Origin: Lactobacillus hominis DSM 23910 = CRBIP 24.179
GTDB taxonomy: Bacteria > Bacillota > Bacilli > Lactobacillales > Lactobacillaceae
Assembly: GCF_000296835.1 (NCBI RefSeq)
Contig: NZ_CAKE01000020.1
Span: 1 to 49,084, forward strand
DNA length: 49,084 nucleotides
Reading direction: 5' to 3'
Shown piece by piece: positions 25,115-33,448 of the stretch; within the stretch, counting starts at the first letter, position 1, and every line of letters begins with the position of its first letter. The notes beneath the pieces were generated by a model. It was not told the origin of the DNA, did no database searches, and worked only from the letters and a program-made list of their open reading frames with translations. Position numbers and translations under genes: made by a program.

Positions 25115-25471
25115 ATGAAATCATTTGATCCAAATTATATACATTGTTTTTCGAAAAAGACAATAAAATTAACGTTTCAGCAATGGGAGTATACAGGGAC
25201 TGCATTTGTTGAAATTGGAGGTAATTGTACTTTTGCTGATATGCTTTCCGAATTTGAAAATGGTGATACCTTATTAAGTTTACTTAAACAAAAAACTAGT
25301 AAGCTCAATTTTGATTTGAAGGATCTTGGTCAAGATGAAGAAGGAAAGAATTGGTTTAGGGCCATTTTAATAAGTGATACAGGGGAAAAGTGCGAAACCG
25401 AAGATTTTTTAGACGCATTACCAGAAATGTTAGTTGGTATCGACCTTATAGATATTCAAAAGGAAGATTAA
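25115..25471 (+). CDS. DUF5406 family protein
   Basis: The 118-residue product starts MKSFDPNYIHCFSKKTIKLT and has WEYTGTAFVEIGGNCTFAD near 24-42, the conserved part of DUF5406, a family of short phage and plasmid proteins without known function. CAGGAGAATAA lies before ATG 25115, 3 bases after the previous stop. Confidence 0.7.
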   Translation: MKSFDPNYIHCFSKKTIKLTFQQWEYTGTAFVEIGGNCTFADMLSEFENGDTLLSLLKQKTSKLNFDLKDLGQDEEGKNWFRAILISDTGEKCETEDFLDALPEMLVGIDLIDIQKED

Positions 25472-25475
25472 AAAA

Positions 25476-25823
25476 ATGGATAAATTCATTTACAGCAAAT
25501 TATGGTTCAGACGTCGAATAATTCTTCGAAAGATCTCATACAAAGATACGGGACTATATTTTGCTGGCTATATCGAAATTAAGTTGAATGACCCTAAAGA
25601 CTGGGTTAGACACGCTACTGCCAGCGATTCAGGATATTTTTATGATGTTTGGCCATTTACAGATTTACCAGGTTGGCCTACTTTTGCTGGCTATTTACCC
25701 ATTGACGAAAGACATTTATACATTGGGTTTGATACGCAAGAATTTGCTGAGTCCTATAGCAAAGAAGACTGTATTGAAATTTTAAAGGATACAGCAAAGC
25801 AATTAGCATATGACAACGAATAA
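25476..25823 (+). CDS. 115-residue phage protein, unknown
   Basis: Mixed alpha/beta soluble product rich in aromatic residues (FYDVWPFTDLPGWPTFAGY, about 50-68). AAGGAAG lies in the end of the previous gene, 4 bases before ATG 25476. No family recognised. It is part of the tightly packed early operon. Confidence 0.6.
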   Translation: MDKFIYSKLWFRRRIILRKISYKDTGLYFAGYIEIKLNDPKDWVRHATASDSGYFYDVWPFTDLPGWPTFAGYLPIDERHLYIGFDTQEFAESYSKEDCIEILKDTAKQLAYDNE

Positions 25824-25852
25824 TTTAATTAAGCAAAAGGAGAAACGAAAAA

Positions 25853-26194
25853 ATGGGAAGATTTAATTTTGATAATTATGAAGCTAAAAGAGGCAATGTA
25901 AGTAATGATTTAGACGTTAAGCGTCTATCAAGAGAATTAATCAATAAACCTAATTCGTCGTTTAAAAGCAAGCCTAAACCTAAGAGTAATTCTTATAAAG
26001 TTGGAGTCGCTTTATATTTCATGAGTGGTCAAATCTATAAAACTCCTGAATTTACTGTTGATGATATCTATGATGCATTGCAGCAAAATAAGCGCTGGCT
26101 CGATCAAGAAAATGGTGGAGCAATTAATTTGGGATATGTAGTTAGATATAACCCATATAAGTTTTATGAAAGAGAGAACCATGGTAGAGCTTAA
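25853..26194 (+). CDS. 113-residue phage protein, unknown
   Basis: A Lys/Ser/Pro-rich segment near residues 30-50 (KSKPKPKSN) precedes a folded part. AAAAGGAGAAACG lies before ATG 25853. Its last 14 bases overlap the next gene. No known domain. Confidence 0.6.
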   Translation: MGRFNFDNYEAKRGNVSNDLDVKRLSRELINKPNSSFKSKPKPKSNSYKVGVALYFMSGQIYKTPEFTVDDIYDALQQNKRWLDQENGGAINLGYVVRYNPYKFYERENHGRA

Positions 26195-26864
26195 ATTTGC
26201 TTGGAAAAAAGAAACCCCATTGCAGCATCCCTCGAAAACAGATGCACAGCCACTACACAGTAAAGCAGAACGCAAAGCTAGACATTATAAATTCTTGCAA
26301 AAGTTAGATCATATTATTAAAGCTGAGAAGCAAAGTGGTTCGTTAGTAAATATATCTATCAATAATGAAGCCCTAAAGGAAATTCAGCATGAAAATAATC
26401 CATTCAATGAGGAGAAAGATAGAGTACAAAGAGTTGATCCTGTTAAGGCAAAAATGATTTTTGACTTAATAACTCAAGGGTATTCAATGACTGAAACACA
26501 ACGTTTAGCCCGTGCTAGTGCGACCACAATTAAACATGTGATGTCGGATAGTGCTGTAAAGACGCGTCCTATTTTTAAATATCAGCTGAAAGGAATTAAA
26601 GAAAATAAAGTAGATTTTTATACTAAAAATCTTAGGCAGATAGTTAATTATACGGGAATAGATTTTAAAAAGTTAAAAAATGAAAATTTTTTGGCTGAGA
26701 GAGGATATCGGTTGCTTCACATAAATAAGCGATGGAATCAGCTACCAAATGGAAGTATTTATTCTGCAACTGATGTAGACAATATCTATCTCAAAAAAGG
26801 CATTAATAGTTTTGAAAATAAAGAATTGATAATTGATAGAAACAGGAAGGTAAATAATGAATAA
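26181..26864 (+). CDS. phage protein with resolvase-type helix-turn-helix
   Basis: A 227-residue product. The segment PVKAKMIFDLITQGYSMTE (about 90-108) followed by TQRLARASATTIKHVM fits a helix-turn-helix like those at the C-terminus of resolvases. The rest is basic and helical. I use ATG 26181 with AGAGAGAACC upstream; an in-frame ATG at 26166 has no site. It is a candidate DNA-binding regulator of the early region. Confidence 0.6.
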   Translation: MVELKFAWKKETPLQHPSKTDAQPLHSKAERKARHYKFLQKLDHIIKAEKQSGSLVNISINNEALKEIQHENNPFNEEKDRVQRVDPVKAKMIFDLITQGYSMTETQRLARASATTIKHVMSDSAVKTRPIFKYQLKGIKENKVDFYTKNLRQIVNYTGIDFKKLKNENFLAERGYRLLHINKRWNQLPNGSIYSATDVDNIYLKKGINSFENKELIIDRNRKVNNE

Positions 26865-27156
26865 TCAAAAGAATACTCTAACAGCAACAGTTGGTTTTGT
26901 GTTAACAAAAGTAACAAAAATTCATGAGGCCAAGACTCTGGAAGATGCGAAGGGAGATGCTGAAGATATTTCGTGTGCAATGCAGCATTTGATTAAAGAA
27001 TTTGATTTAGACGAATCGAAAGTGTTAACAGACGCAATTCTTGCAGCTACGATATGTGAAATTGGAAATATTATGGCTGGATATTATGTAAGACGAGATG
27101 AAGATGAATTAGCCAAAGCTGCTCTTCCAGATTCAGAAAGAAAAGAAATGCGATGA
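26857..27156 (+). CDS. 99-residue phage protein, unknown
   Basis: Helical acidic product (EDISCAMQHLIKEFDLDES near 45-63). AGGAAGGTAAATA lies before ATG 26857, overlapping the previous gene by 8 bases. Its end (ATGA) overlaps the next start. No family recognised. Confidence 0.6.
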   Translation: MNNQKNTLTATVGFVLTKVTKIHEAKTLEDAKGDAEDISCAMQHLIKEFDLDESKVLTDAILAATICEIGNIMAGYYVRRDEDELAKAALPDSERKEMR

Positions 27157-27365
27157 AAATTAAGACTTTTGTACAAAAAGCGAATAATATTGATGAACAT
27201 GTAAATAACTGGTTAGACAAGCATCAAAATCTAAAAATTACAAATTGTCATATGAATTCGCAATGGATAACTAACGAAAAATATTGTTTGATTGTAACCA
27301 AAACATGCATGGTAACAATGGTTTTGGAATATGAAGAAGAAAAAAAGGATCAGGATGCTAGGTAA
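27153..27365 (+). CDS. Cse60-like small phage protein
   Basis: The 70-residue product starts MKIKTFVQKANNIDEHVNNWL with a beta-strand and helix pattern and TNCHMNSQW further on. It resembles the short Cse60/sporulation-type proteins seen in phages, whose function is unknown. It is translationally coupled by an ATGA overlap. Confidence 0.55.
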   Translation: MKIKTFVQKANNIDEHVNNWLDKHQNLKITNCHMNSQWITNEKYCLIVTKTCMVTMVLEYEEEKKDQDAR

Positions 27366-27441
27366 GGTGCCGGACTGGATGATTGTAATGGTATTTTTAA
27401 TCTTACTAACAACAATAATTTTAGTAGTAGGTAATTTATAG
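27355..27441 (+). CDS. 28-residue single-helix membrane peptide
   Basis: AAAAAAGGAT lies about five bases before ATG 27355. The peptide is a short polar start (MLGKVPDW) followed by about 17 hydrophobic residues. It overlaps the previous gene by 11 bases, and the next gene starts 13 bases after it with a good site. Position and ribosome site support a real gene; the role is unknown. Confidence 0.5.
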   Translation: MLGKVPDWMIVMVFLILLTTIILVVGNL

Positions 27442-27453
27442 AAGGAGTTCAAT

Positions 27454-27777
27454 ATGAAATACCAATTTAAAGATGAGAAATTAAAACATGAGATAAAGAA
27501 TAGTTTAAATAAACTTTCTGCTACAGATAAAGTAAAAGATATTGAATCTATCACTTATGAGGGATCAAATATTATTACGAGTGATCCAACTTTCTTTGAT
27601 ATTAGCATTAGGATTACAGGTCATTGGGAAGAAAAGGATATAGTGATAAGGCCTAAAGAATTGCGTCTGAATCAATCTTTGTTAGACAAGATTAATCAAG
27701 ACAAAGAAAAGCATGGCTATAAAGAAATTGAAACCATGATTGTTGATGCGTTAGATAACTATTACGAGGGATGCTAG
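27454..27777 (+). CDS. 107-residue phage protein, unknown
   Basis: GAAGGAGT lies before ATG 27454. The N-terminal half is helical and Lys-rich, and a beta-rich centre follows (FDISIRITGHWEEKDIVIRP, about 45-64). No family recognised. Confidence 0.6.
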   Translation: MKYQFKDEKLKHEIKNSLNKLSATDKVKDIESITYEGSNIITSDPTFFDISIRITGHWEEKDIVIRPKELRLNQSLLDKINQDKEKHGYKEIETMIVDALDNYYEGC

Positions 27778-27779
27778 AT

Positions 27780-28091
27780 ATGGAAAGAATTAACTCGATT
27801 ATATATTGCAGACGCTTTGAAAAAGATTCAGAAACCATTGCTTATAGTCCAGCTAAGGTAGATGAAGTAGCAAATTTAATAGAAACAAAAAAGACAAATA
27901 ATGAAATCTTTGTGTGTTTACCTGTTTTTGTGACTAGCACATATGCACTCTATGATTTAGATGCTAATGTAACTTATGGGTCTAATTCTTATATTGTAAA
28001 TAATAAGCCAGATAATTTTTGTAAATTCTATATTCCCATTAAAGACATCACTTTGGTTCAGGGGGCAGACATTGACTTGGATAATCATTAA
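27780..28091 (+). CDS. 103-residue phage protein, unknown
   Basis: I use ATG 27780, with CGAGGGA nine bases upstream; an in-frame ATG at 27771 overlaps that site. The product is soluble and beta-rich, with no recognised domain. It overlaps the next gene by 20 bases. Confidence 0.6.
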   Translation: MERINSIIYCRRFEKDSETIAYSPAKVDEVANLIETKKTNNEIFVCLPVFVTSTYALYDLDANVTYGSNSYIVNNKPDNFCKFYIPIKDITLVQGADIDLDNH

Positions 28092-28341
28092 TTCAATTTT
28101 GTCAGTCATAGTATCAGGTCTAATTATTTATAATAATCATCTTCAAAAAAACACGCACAAAATGTTAGATGAGGCACAGGAAATGATTAGAAAGTATTTA
28201 AATGAAATAGAAGAATCTTTTGAGAAACAAGAAAGAATTAATAATGCACAGTCCAATTTTAATGAATCAGTAACAACTAATTTTATACGCCATGAAGATG
28301 CTTTGAAGATTATCGTAAATTACATTAGGGATGCTAAGTAA
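28072..28341 (+). CDS. 89-residue membrane-anchored coiled-coil protein
   Basis: A TTG start at 28072 follows CAGGGGGCAG. One N-terminal hydrophobic helix (about 3-20, IIINSILSVIVSGLIIY) precedes a charged, heptad-like helical region. It is a small phage membrane protein; the role is unknown. Confidence 0.6.
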   Translation: MTWIIINSILSVIVSGLIIYNNHLQKNTHKMLDEAQEMIRKYLNEIEESFEKQERINNAQSNFNESVTTNFIRHEDALKIIVNYIRDAK

Positions 28342-28397
28342 AAGGTGATTTGAGATAATTAATGTAAATAAATCAAGTTAAATTGAGGAGTGGGAAT

Positions 28398-28883
28398 GTG
28401 AGTTTACTATTTCAAGAATTAGATTGCGATAAAACATGTGATAGAGTTGACGAATTTTTGACAGAAGATTTAGAGAAATTAATCTTAATGTCGGGTCGTA
28501 ATCTAACGGACTTACGTTCACCTACTTTATCTTTAGCTCCTGGTCACTCTAATGGTACTAATCATGCTGAAGCCAGTATAATTCGGGGACTTAATGCGGA
28601 AGCAGAATTGCGTGCAATCCATCACACAATTTATCATCTACCTGAAATGTCAAAAATAATAATGCGAGATCTTTATATTTATCAGATGGAAAGCTGGCAA
28701 GTAGCTGATGCAATACGATATGGTCATACGCAATTCAATACTCTAAAAAGAAGAGCGCAATTATTCTTTGCTGATAGTTTCGATCACTGGCAAAGATATA
28801 TGGCTTGTCAACCAATCATTGATTTACACGAATATAAACAACCGGAATTAGACCGGAATAATAGTGGCGAAAAGGCGGAATAA
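28398..28883 (+). CDS. ArpU-family late transcription regulator
   Basis: The 161-residue product resembles ArpU/RinA-type regulators, which end the early region of many Firmicutes phages and activate late genes. It has an N-terminal part with Cys/Asp residues, a central spacer, then a sigma-like helix-turn-helix (YQMESWQVADAIRYGHTQFN, about 95-114) and a basic helix. I use GTG 28398 with AGGAGTGGG upstream; an in-frame TTG at 28383 lies before that site. The next 287 bases are noncoding and structured, and should hold its target promoter. Confidence 0.75.
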   Translation: MSLLFQELDCDKTCDRVDEFLTEDLEKLILMSGRNLTDLRSPTLSLAPGHSNGTNHAEASIIRGLNAEAELRAIHHTIYHLPEMSKIIMRDLYIYQMESWQVADAIRYGHTQFNTLKRRAQLFFADSFDHWQRYMACQPIIDLHEYKQPELDRNNSGEKAE

Positions 28884-29112
28884 TAGCGATGGTTAGCCGG
28901 CCGGAATATAAGTTATAGTAGTATTGTGAGTTAAATCGGAATAGATGTAGAACTCATATTTACTAAACTTCTTAAATTTAACAGACTGGTAGTGGTTCGA
29001 CTCCGCTATCAGCCATATAGATATCGTAAGCATCAAAGTTTTAATTGTTATAAATTAGTAATATATGGTTTGCACATTATTCGTCCTTATTCGCTAGCGA
29101 TATCTATCGAAG
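28884..29112. other. structured noncoding region before the packaging genes
   Basis: No gene is seen. A 10-bp hairpin with one G-T pair and one T-G pair (28986-28995 with 29003-29012) has the loop TTCGACT, identical to a tRNA T-loop. A 10-bp perfect inverted repeat (ATAGATATCG 29017-29026, CGATATCTAT 29098-29107) encloses 71 bases, and a terminator follows at once (29113-29147). The CCGGCCGG palindrome is at 28899. This could be the late promoter/leader region, a small RNA, or part of the packaging site. Confidence 0.5.
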
Positions 29113-29147
29113 AGAGTTTGCTTATGGAAACAGCAAGCTCTTTTTTC
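29113..29147 (+). terminator. terminator before the HNH gene
   Basis: AGAGTTTGCT (29113-29122) pairs with AGCAAGCTCT (29132-29141; one T-G pair), followed by T6. It separates the early/regulatory transcript from the packaging operon. Confidence 0.8.
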
Positions 29148-29170
29148 TTTTATCGGATGGAGGTAATGGA

Positions 29171-29707
29171 ATGCCTAGAGTTAGACGTTGTAAGTACAAA
29201 GGCTGTCATAGTTACGCTATGTTTCCGAACTATTATTGTGACAAACATATAAATCATGAAGCAGAATACCAAGCACAACGCGATAAGTATCGTGGGGTTC
29301 ATCGTTCAAGCAAAGCAACTACTTGGAAATACAATCATGTCATTCGCTATCGCAGTGCTACTAAGACTAAGCAGAACATGTTCTATCACACTCGAGAATG
29401 GCAAGTGCTTCGAAGACTCGTCTTTAATCGCGACTATCATCTTTGCCAGTATTGTAAAAACAACGCCGGAAACATTGTTGATCACATCGTTCCAATAGAA
29501 TTCGATCAAACAAAGATGAAAGATATAAACAACTTAGCAACTTGCTGCAGGGATTGTCACGCTAAGAAAACCAGGTGGGAACAGGATTACTATGGCACTG
29601 GTCTACATAATTCTTTGAAAGATGTGCCAGCCATTACGGATATATCTTTAATTAATAAATTGATGAATGCACGAAATGACAATATAAAACGATCTGAGAC
29701 GATTTAA
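29171..29707 (+). CDS. phage HNH endonuclease (packaging-associated)
   Basis: A 178-residue product. Zinc Cys pairs are near CQYCKN (about 95) and CCRDCH (about 122), with the HNH core VDHIVPIEFD (about 104-113) and NLATCCRDCHAKKT. The N-terminus has a further Cys/His cluster (CKYKGCHSY..YYCDKH). HNH proteins beside the terminase are known parts of cos-type packaging machines. GGAGG precedes ATG 29171. Confidence 0.9.
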   Translation: MPRVRRCKYKGCHSYAMFPNYYCDKHINHEAEYQAQRDKYRGVHRSSKATTWKYNHVIRYRSATKTKQNMFYHTREWQVLRRLVFNRDYHLCQYCKNNAGNIVDHIVPIEFDQTKMKDINNLATCCRDCHAKKTRWEQDYYGTGLHNSLKDVPAITDISLINKLMNARNDNIKRSETI

Positions 29708-29846
29708 ATTTTGATGAGCAATCATACCAAAATGAATTTTAAATCGATTTTAGCCCGCCCATGGTGGCTCGTATAAGGAGCCGCACAGTTGCCGTTTTCT
29801 TGTGTGAAGTTCTGATTTTTAAAATATTTTGAAAGGGGGGTCTAAA
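29708..29846. other. candidate cos region between HNH and terS
   Basis: A 139-base gap without a gene. It contains a locally GC-rich stretch (29752-29795) with GGCTC/GAGCC around 7 bases (29766-29782) and GCCCATGGTGGC just before. A gap between HNH and TerS is the usual place of cos in HK97-like phages. The site is inferred from position and composition. Confidence 0.4.
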
Positions 29847-30296
29847 CTGACAAACGTTGATTTAACAAAGCCAAAAGTTCCAACTCAAGCTCCAAAATGG
29901 CTTGGCAATTACGGCAAAAGAATGTGGCCTAAATTAGCTGCATATCTTAATAAAAATTCAAAAATAATTCGTGCTGATGAATATTTATTGCAACAATATT
30001 GTTCAACATACGATTTATATCGAATGGCTTATGATGAAATCCAAAAAGAAGGCTTGCAGAGCAAAATTTATAAAACTGTCGTTTCCCCTGTAGATGGATC
30101 AATTGTAGCCAAGAATTTTGCAGGTTTTAGGAAAAATCCAGCAGTTCAAACAATGTCAGACTCACTCTCAAAATTAAATTCAATTGGGCGCGAACTTGGG
30201 CTAAGTCCTAAAGCACGAAGTGAAATGCTTGAATTAAATGCTCCAACTGAGAGCAAGAAATCAGTAGCACAGTCAATGAAGGAGTTCTTTAAATAA
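29847..30296 (+). CDS. terminase small subunit (P27 family), CTG start likely
   Basis: DNA-recognition subunit of the packaging motor, about 149 residues. The P27-like pattern is APKWLGNYGKRMWPKLAAYL (about 13-32), then DEYLLQQYCSTYDLYR, a SPVDGSIVAKN loop, and a C-terminal LSPKARSEM. The start is unusual. AAAGGGGGG (29832-29840) lies six bases before an in-frame CTG (29847), while the only other in-frame start, TTG 29829, lies before that site and would place it inside the gene. CTG is therefore the best choice. The stop overlaps the TerL ATG. Confidence 0.85.
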   Translation: MTNVDLTKPKVPTQAPKWLGNYGKRMWPKLAAYLNKNSKIIRADEYLLQQYCSTYDLYRMAYDEIQKEGLQSKIYKTVVSPVDGSIVAKNFAGFRKNPAVQTMSDSLSKLNSIGRELGLSPKARSEMLELNAPTESKKSVAQSMKEFFK

Positions 30297-32170
30297 TGAA
30301 AATTGATTTAACACAAACTCATGATGTGATTGGGGCTTTTCAAAGTATTGATTGGACTGATATAAAAGCTAAATATCACGATCCTGCAACTTTATACGCG
30401 TTTTCTGTTTTAAATGGCACAAAATTGGCTGGATATAATATAAAACTTGCATCTTTAAGGCATTTAATGGATTTAAAACGACAAGGTAATTCGAATTTTC
30501 CTTATCATTACGATGTGGAAGAAGTAGAAAATCTTTTAAAGTTTGCATCAATTTGCCCAAATGTAGATACGGGTGAGCCGACTCAATTAATGGAATGGCA
30601 AAAATTTACTTTTGCTCTTATGTTTGGCTGGCGTGATACAGATGGCAATAAACGTTTTACTCGTGTAATTGACTCAGTTTCCCGTGGTCAAGGTAAAACA
30701 TATCAAATGGCAATTTTAATTTGTTATTCATTCATTATGGAAAGTATTGGATTGTCTAATCAAGATTATTTGGTCGCATCAATTAACTTTAAACAAACTA
30801 TGAAGCTATTTGGCTATGTTTCTTCAATGATGCGAACAATAATTCAAATTGAGCCATTTAAAAGCTATGCGAAAGAAGTAGAATTACATATTCAATCCGA
30901 TCAAGTTATTATGAAGAAAAATAATAATGTTTTACGCGCAATCAGTCTTGAAGCAGGGCAGTATGACTCTTATCATTTCAGAACAGCTATTTTTGATGAA
31001 ATTGGAGAAGTCAAATCACGAAAAACTGTGAGTAAGATAATCTCAGGACAAGTTAAAGTACCTAATCATCAATTTATTCAAATATCAACTTCTTATCCAG
31101 ATCCAACAGTTCCATTTCATGAAGATCAAAGAATGGTTATCCAGGCAATGGAGCAAGATTGGAAAAGGGATGCAGATAGCTATTTAGGATTAATTTGGTC
31201 ACAAGACAGTTTAGATGAAACCTACAAACCTGAAACTTGGGTTAAATCTAATCCGCTTTTAGATTTACCAGATCAATGCGACGAATTGATGAAAGGCTTA
31301 AAAGATAAGCGAGATAGCGATTTGTTAACTGGCAATATTGCTGATTTTCAAACTAAAAATTTAAATTTGTGGTTAAAGCAATCAACTGACAGCTATCTAA
31401 ACTTAAAAGATGTTGAAGATGCAATAGATGATGACTTTAAAATTGATGGTCGAGAAGTATTTATTGGTTTTGACTATTCAATGTTTTCTGATAATACAGC
31501 ACTAAGCTTTGTTTATCCGTATGATGATGGTAAGTTTCACATTGAACAACATAGTTTTATTCCCTGGCAAAGAGCTGGAAGCATTGAAGCTAAGGAAAAA
31601 CAAGATGGCATTGCTTATCGTCAATATCCTGAATACTGCACGATTACAGCACATCCACAAGGCATTATTAATCCAGAGCAGATTTATAGATGGTTATTAG
31701 ACTATGTTGAGCAACATCAACTGGAAGTATTGTTTTTTGGATATGATCGTTTTGGCTCTTATCAGGTTAAAAACATTACTGAATCATTAAATGTGAATAC
31801 AAGCTGGAATATCATGGACATTCAGCAAAGAACGTCAGCTCTTGCAAATCCTACTAAGTTTTTGCAGGAGCTTTTTATTACTCACAAAGTAACTACTCCA
31901 AATGATCCAGTAATGCAAAAAGCTTTACTCAATGCCACGATCAAGTCAGATAAAATTGGTATTCAAGTAGATAAGGATAAAGCCACCCTCAAGATTGATG
32001 TTGTGGATGCAATCATTGATGCACTTTTTCAAGGGATGTACTATTTTGATGAAAATGCGGATATGAATCAAAAAGCAACTGAAGTTGATCGTATGACTGA
32101 ACAACAAGTTTTAGATTGGTTTAAAAATTCAAAATCTGGATTACTAGGAGGTGATACCACTGATAACTAA
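30296..32170 (+). CDS. terminase large subunit
   Basis: Packaging ATPase and nuclease, 624 residues, full length. The Walker A-like SRGQGKT (K134) and Walker B TAIFDEIGE (D234, E235) lie in the N-terminal ATPase. The C-terminal RNase H-like nuclease begins at FIGFDYSMFSDNTA (about 388) and continues with the FFGYDRFGSY segment (near 479) and the VDVVDAIIDALF end (about 565). The start codon overlaps the TerS stop (TAATG). Confidence 0.95.
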   Translation: MKIDLTQTHDVIGAFQSIDWTDIKAKYHDPATLYAFSVLNGTKLAGYNIKLASLRHLMDLKRQGNSNFPYHYDVEEVENLLKFASICPNVDTGEPTQLMEWQKFTFALMFGWRDTDGNKRFTRVIDSVSRGQGKTYQMAILICYSFIMESIGLSNQDYLVASINFKQTMKLFGYVSSMMRTIIQIEPFKSYAKEVELHIQSDQVIMKKNNNVLRAISLEAGQYDSYHFRTAIFDEIGEVKSRKTVSKIISGQVKVPNHQFIQISTSYPDPTVPFHEDQRMVIQAMEQDWKRDADSYLGLIWSQDSLDETYKPETWVKSNPLLDLPDQCDELMKGLKDKRDSDLLTGNIADFQTKNLNLWLKQSTDSYLNLKDVEDAIDDDFKIDGREVFIGFDYSMFSDNTALSFVYPYDDGKFHIEQHSFIPWQRAGSIEAKEKQDGIAYRQYPEYCTITAHPQGIINPEQIYRWLLDYVEQHQLEVLFFGYDRFGSYQVKNITESLNVNTSWNIMDIQQRTSALANPTKFLQELFITHKVTTPNDPVMQKALLNATIKSDKIGIQVDKDKATLKIDVVDAIIDALFQGMYYFDENADMNQKATEVDRMTEQQVLDWFKNSKSGLLGGDTTDN

Positions 32171-32357
32171 ATTAAAACAACAGCTTTGGAAGTACATTGA
32201 TGTGATTTTTTACTTTACCGGTTTAGCATCAATTACTTTTGGAGCTTTCAAAATTAATCAACCATTGGGTTATATCGTTGGCGGTATAGCCTTTTTAATT
32301 TCTGGTTATTTAGTTGAACTGATTGCATCAAGCAATGAGAAAGGAGGTGGTAAATAA
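32160..32357 (+). CDS. small two-helix membrane protein between terL and portal, CTG start likely
   Basis: About 65 residues with two hydrophobic segments (about 15-30 and 36-55), ending NEKGGGK. AGGAGGTGAT (32146-32155) lies 8 bases before CTG 32160. The other in-frame start, GTG 32151, touches the AGGAGG itself, so CTG is the better start. A small ORF at this place is common in related phages; its role is unknown. The stop overlaps the portal ATG. Confidence 0.65.
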   Translation: MITKLKQQLWKYIDVIFYFTGLASITFGAFKINQPLGYIVGGIAFLISGYLVELIASSNEKGGGK

Positions 32358-33448
32358 TGCCTCTGATAAAACTAAATAAATCTAGTCAGCCGACTGGATT
32401 TTCTTTGAATGATCCAGATTTCGTCAATTTCCTAGCTGGTGGCGAATCGCAACGCTATGTTTCTGCTGAAAAAGCTTTAAAAAATTCCGATATTTTCTCC
32501 TTAATAATGCAATTGTCTGGTGATTTAGCAATGGTGCGTTATTCAGCTGATACAGATAGATCCCAAGCAATTATTGACAATCCTAGTACAACAACTAATG
32601 GATTTAGTTTTTGGCAAGGAATGTTTGCCCAATTGCTGCTAGATGGCAATGCTTATGCTTATCGTCACAAGAATGTTAATGGCGTTGATTTGTCCTGGGA
32701 ATATTTAAGACCATCACAAGTTCAACCAATGCTATTGGAAGATGGCTCAGGCTTAATTTACAACATTAATTTTGATGAACCAGAAATTGGTTATACGACT
32801 AATATTCCGTCAACTGATGTAATTCATATTCGTTTACTTTCCAAGAATGGCGGTAAAACAGGTATTTCTCCATTATCTGCGCTATTAAATGAGCTTAAAA
32901 TTCGTGATGCATCTGATAATTTGACTTTAAAGGCTTTGAAATCATCTATTGCGTCAAATGGAATTTTAAAAATCACTCATGGTGGTTTATTAGATGAAGA
33001 AACTAAAGCTGCTAGATCTCGCCAAGTAAAAAGACAAACTGAAATGTCTGATGGCGGTCCGCTTGTCTTAGATGACTTGGAAGATTATCAACCGTTAGAA
33101 ATGAAAGCTAATATTGCATCACTTCTTAGCCAAGCTGATTGGACTAAGAATCAAGTAGCCAAGGTATACGGAGTACCTGATAGTTACTTAAACGGTCAAG
33201 GTGACCAACAATCATCAATTACTCAAATTGGTGGTCAATATGCCAAGTCATTAAATCGCTATGTTCAACCAATTGTTTCAGAATTGAATGATAAATTGAA
33301 CACTCATATTTCAGCAGATATAAGAGTTGCAATTGATGCAATGGGAGATCAATATGCAAGTACAATTTCGAGCTTGACCAAAGATGGAACTATTTCATCT
33401 AATCAAGCTCGTTTTATTTTGCAGAAATACGGTTATTTGCCTGAATAA
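32357..33448 (+). CDS. phage portal protein (HK97 family), C-terminal tail cut by a stop
   Basis: Forms the dodecameric portal ring of the capsid, 363 residues. Family blocks are WQGMFAQLLLDGNAYAY (about 83-99), RPSQVQPM (about 117), DVIHIRLLSKNGGKTGISP (about 150-168) and the YGVPDSYLNGQGDQQSS clip/stem part (about 270-286). The frame ends at TAA 33446-33448 after GYLPE. The same frame continues open for 36 codons to TGA 33557 with coding character (Pro/Gln-rich, then an acidic GGDDDGNSSSEGD tail) and overlaps the protease start, so the portal gene originally ended at 33559. The tail is probably not essential for the ring, but this may be a disabling mutation. Confidence 0.93.
   Translation: MPLIKLNKSSQPTGFSLNDPDFVNFLAGGESQRYVSAEKALKNSDIFSLIMQLSGDLAMVRYSADTDRSQAIIDNPSTTTNGFSFWQGMFAQLLLDGNAYAYRHKNVNGVDLSWEYLRPSQVQPMLLEDGSGLIYNINFDEPEIGYTTNIPSTDVIHIRLLSKNGGKTGISPLSALLNELKIRDASDNLTLKALKSSIASNGILKITHGGLLDEETKAARSRQVKRQTEMSDGGPLVLDDLEDYQPLEMKANIASLLSQADWTKNQVAKVYGVPDSYLNGQGDQQSSITQIGGQYAKSLNRYVQPIVSELNDKLNTHISADIRVAIDAMGDQYASTISSLTKDGTISSNQARFILQKYGYLPE

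Noticed and set aside
28891-29014. Possible phage tRNA gene ending in GGTTCGACTCC
   Set aside because: Only the T-arm is convincing. Its stem continues to 10 bp, which is too long, and no acceptor, D or anticodon arms fit at 70-95 bases; the best 5' partner is 124 bases away with mismatches.
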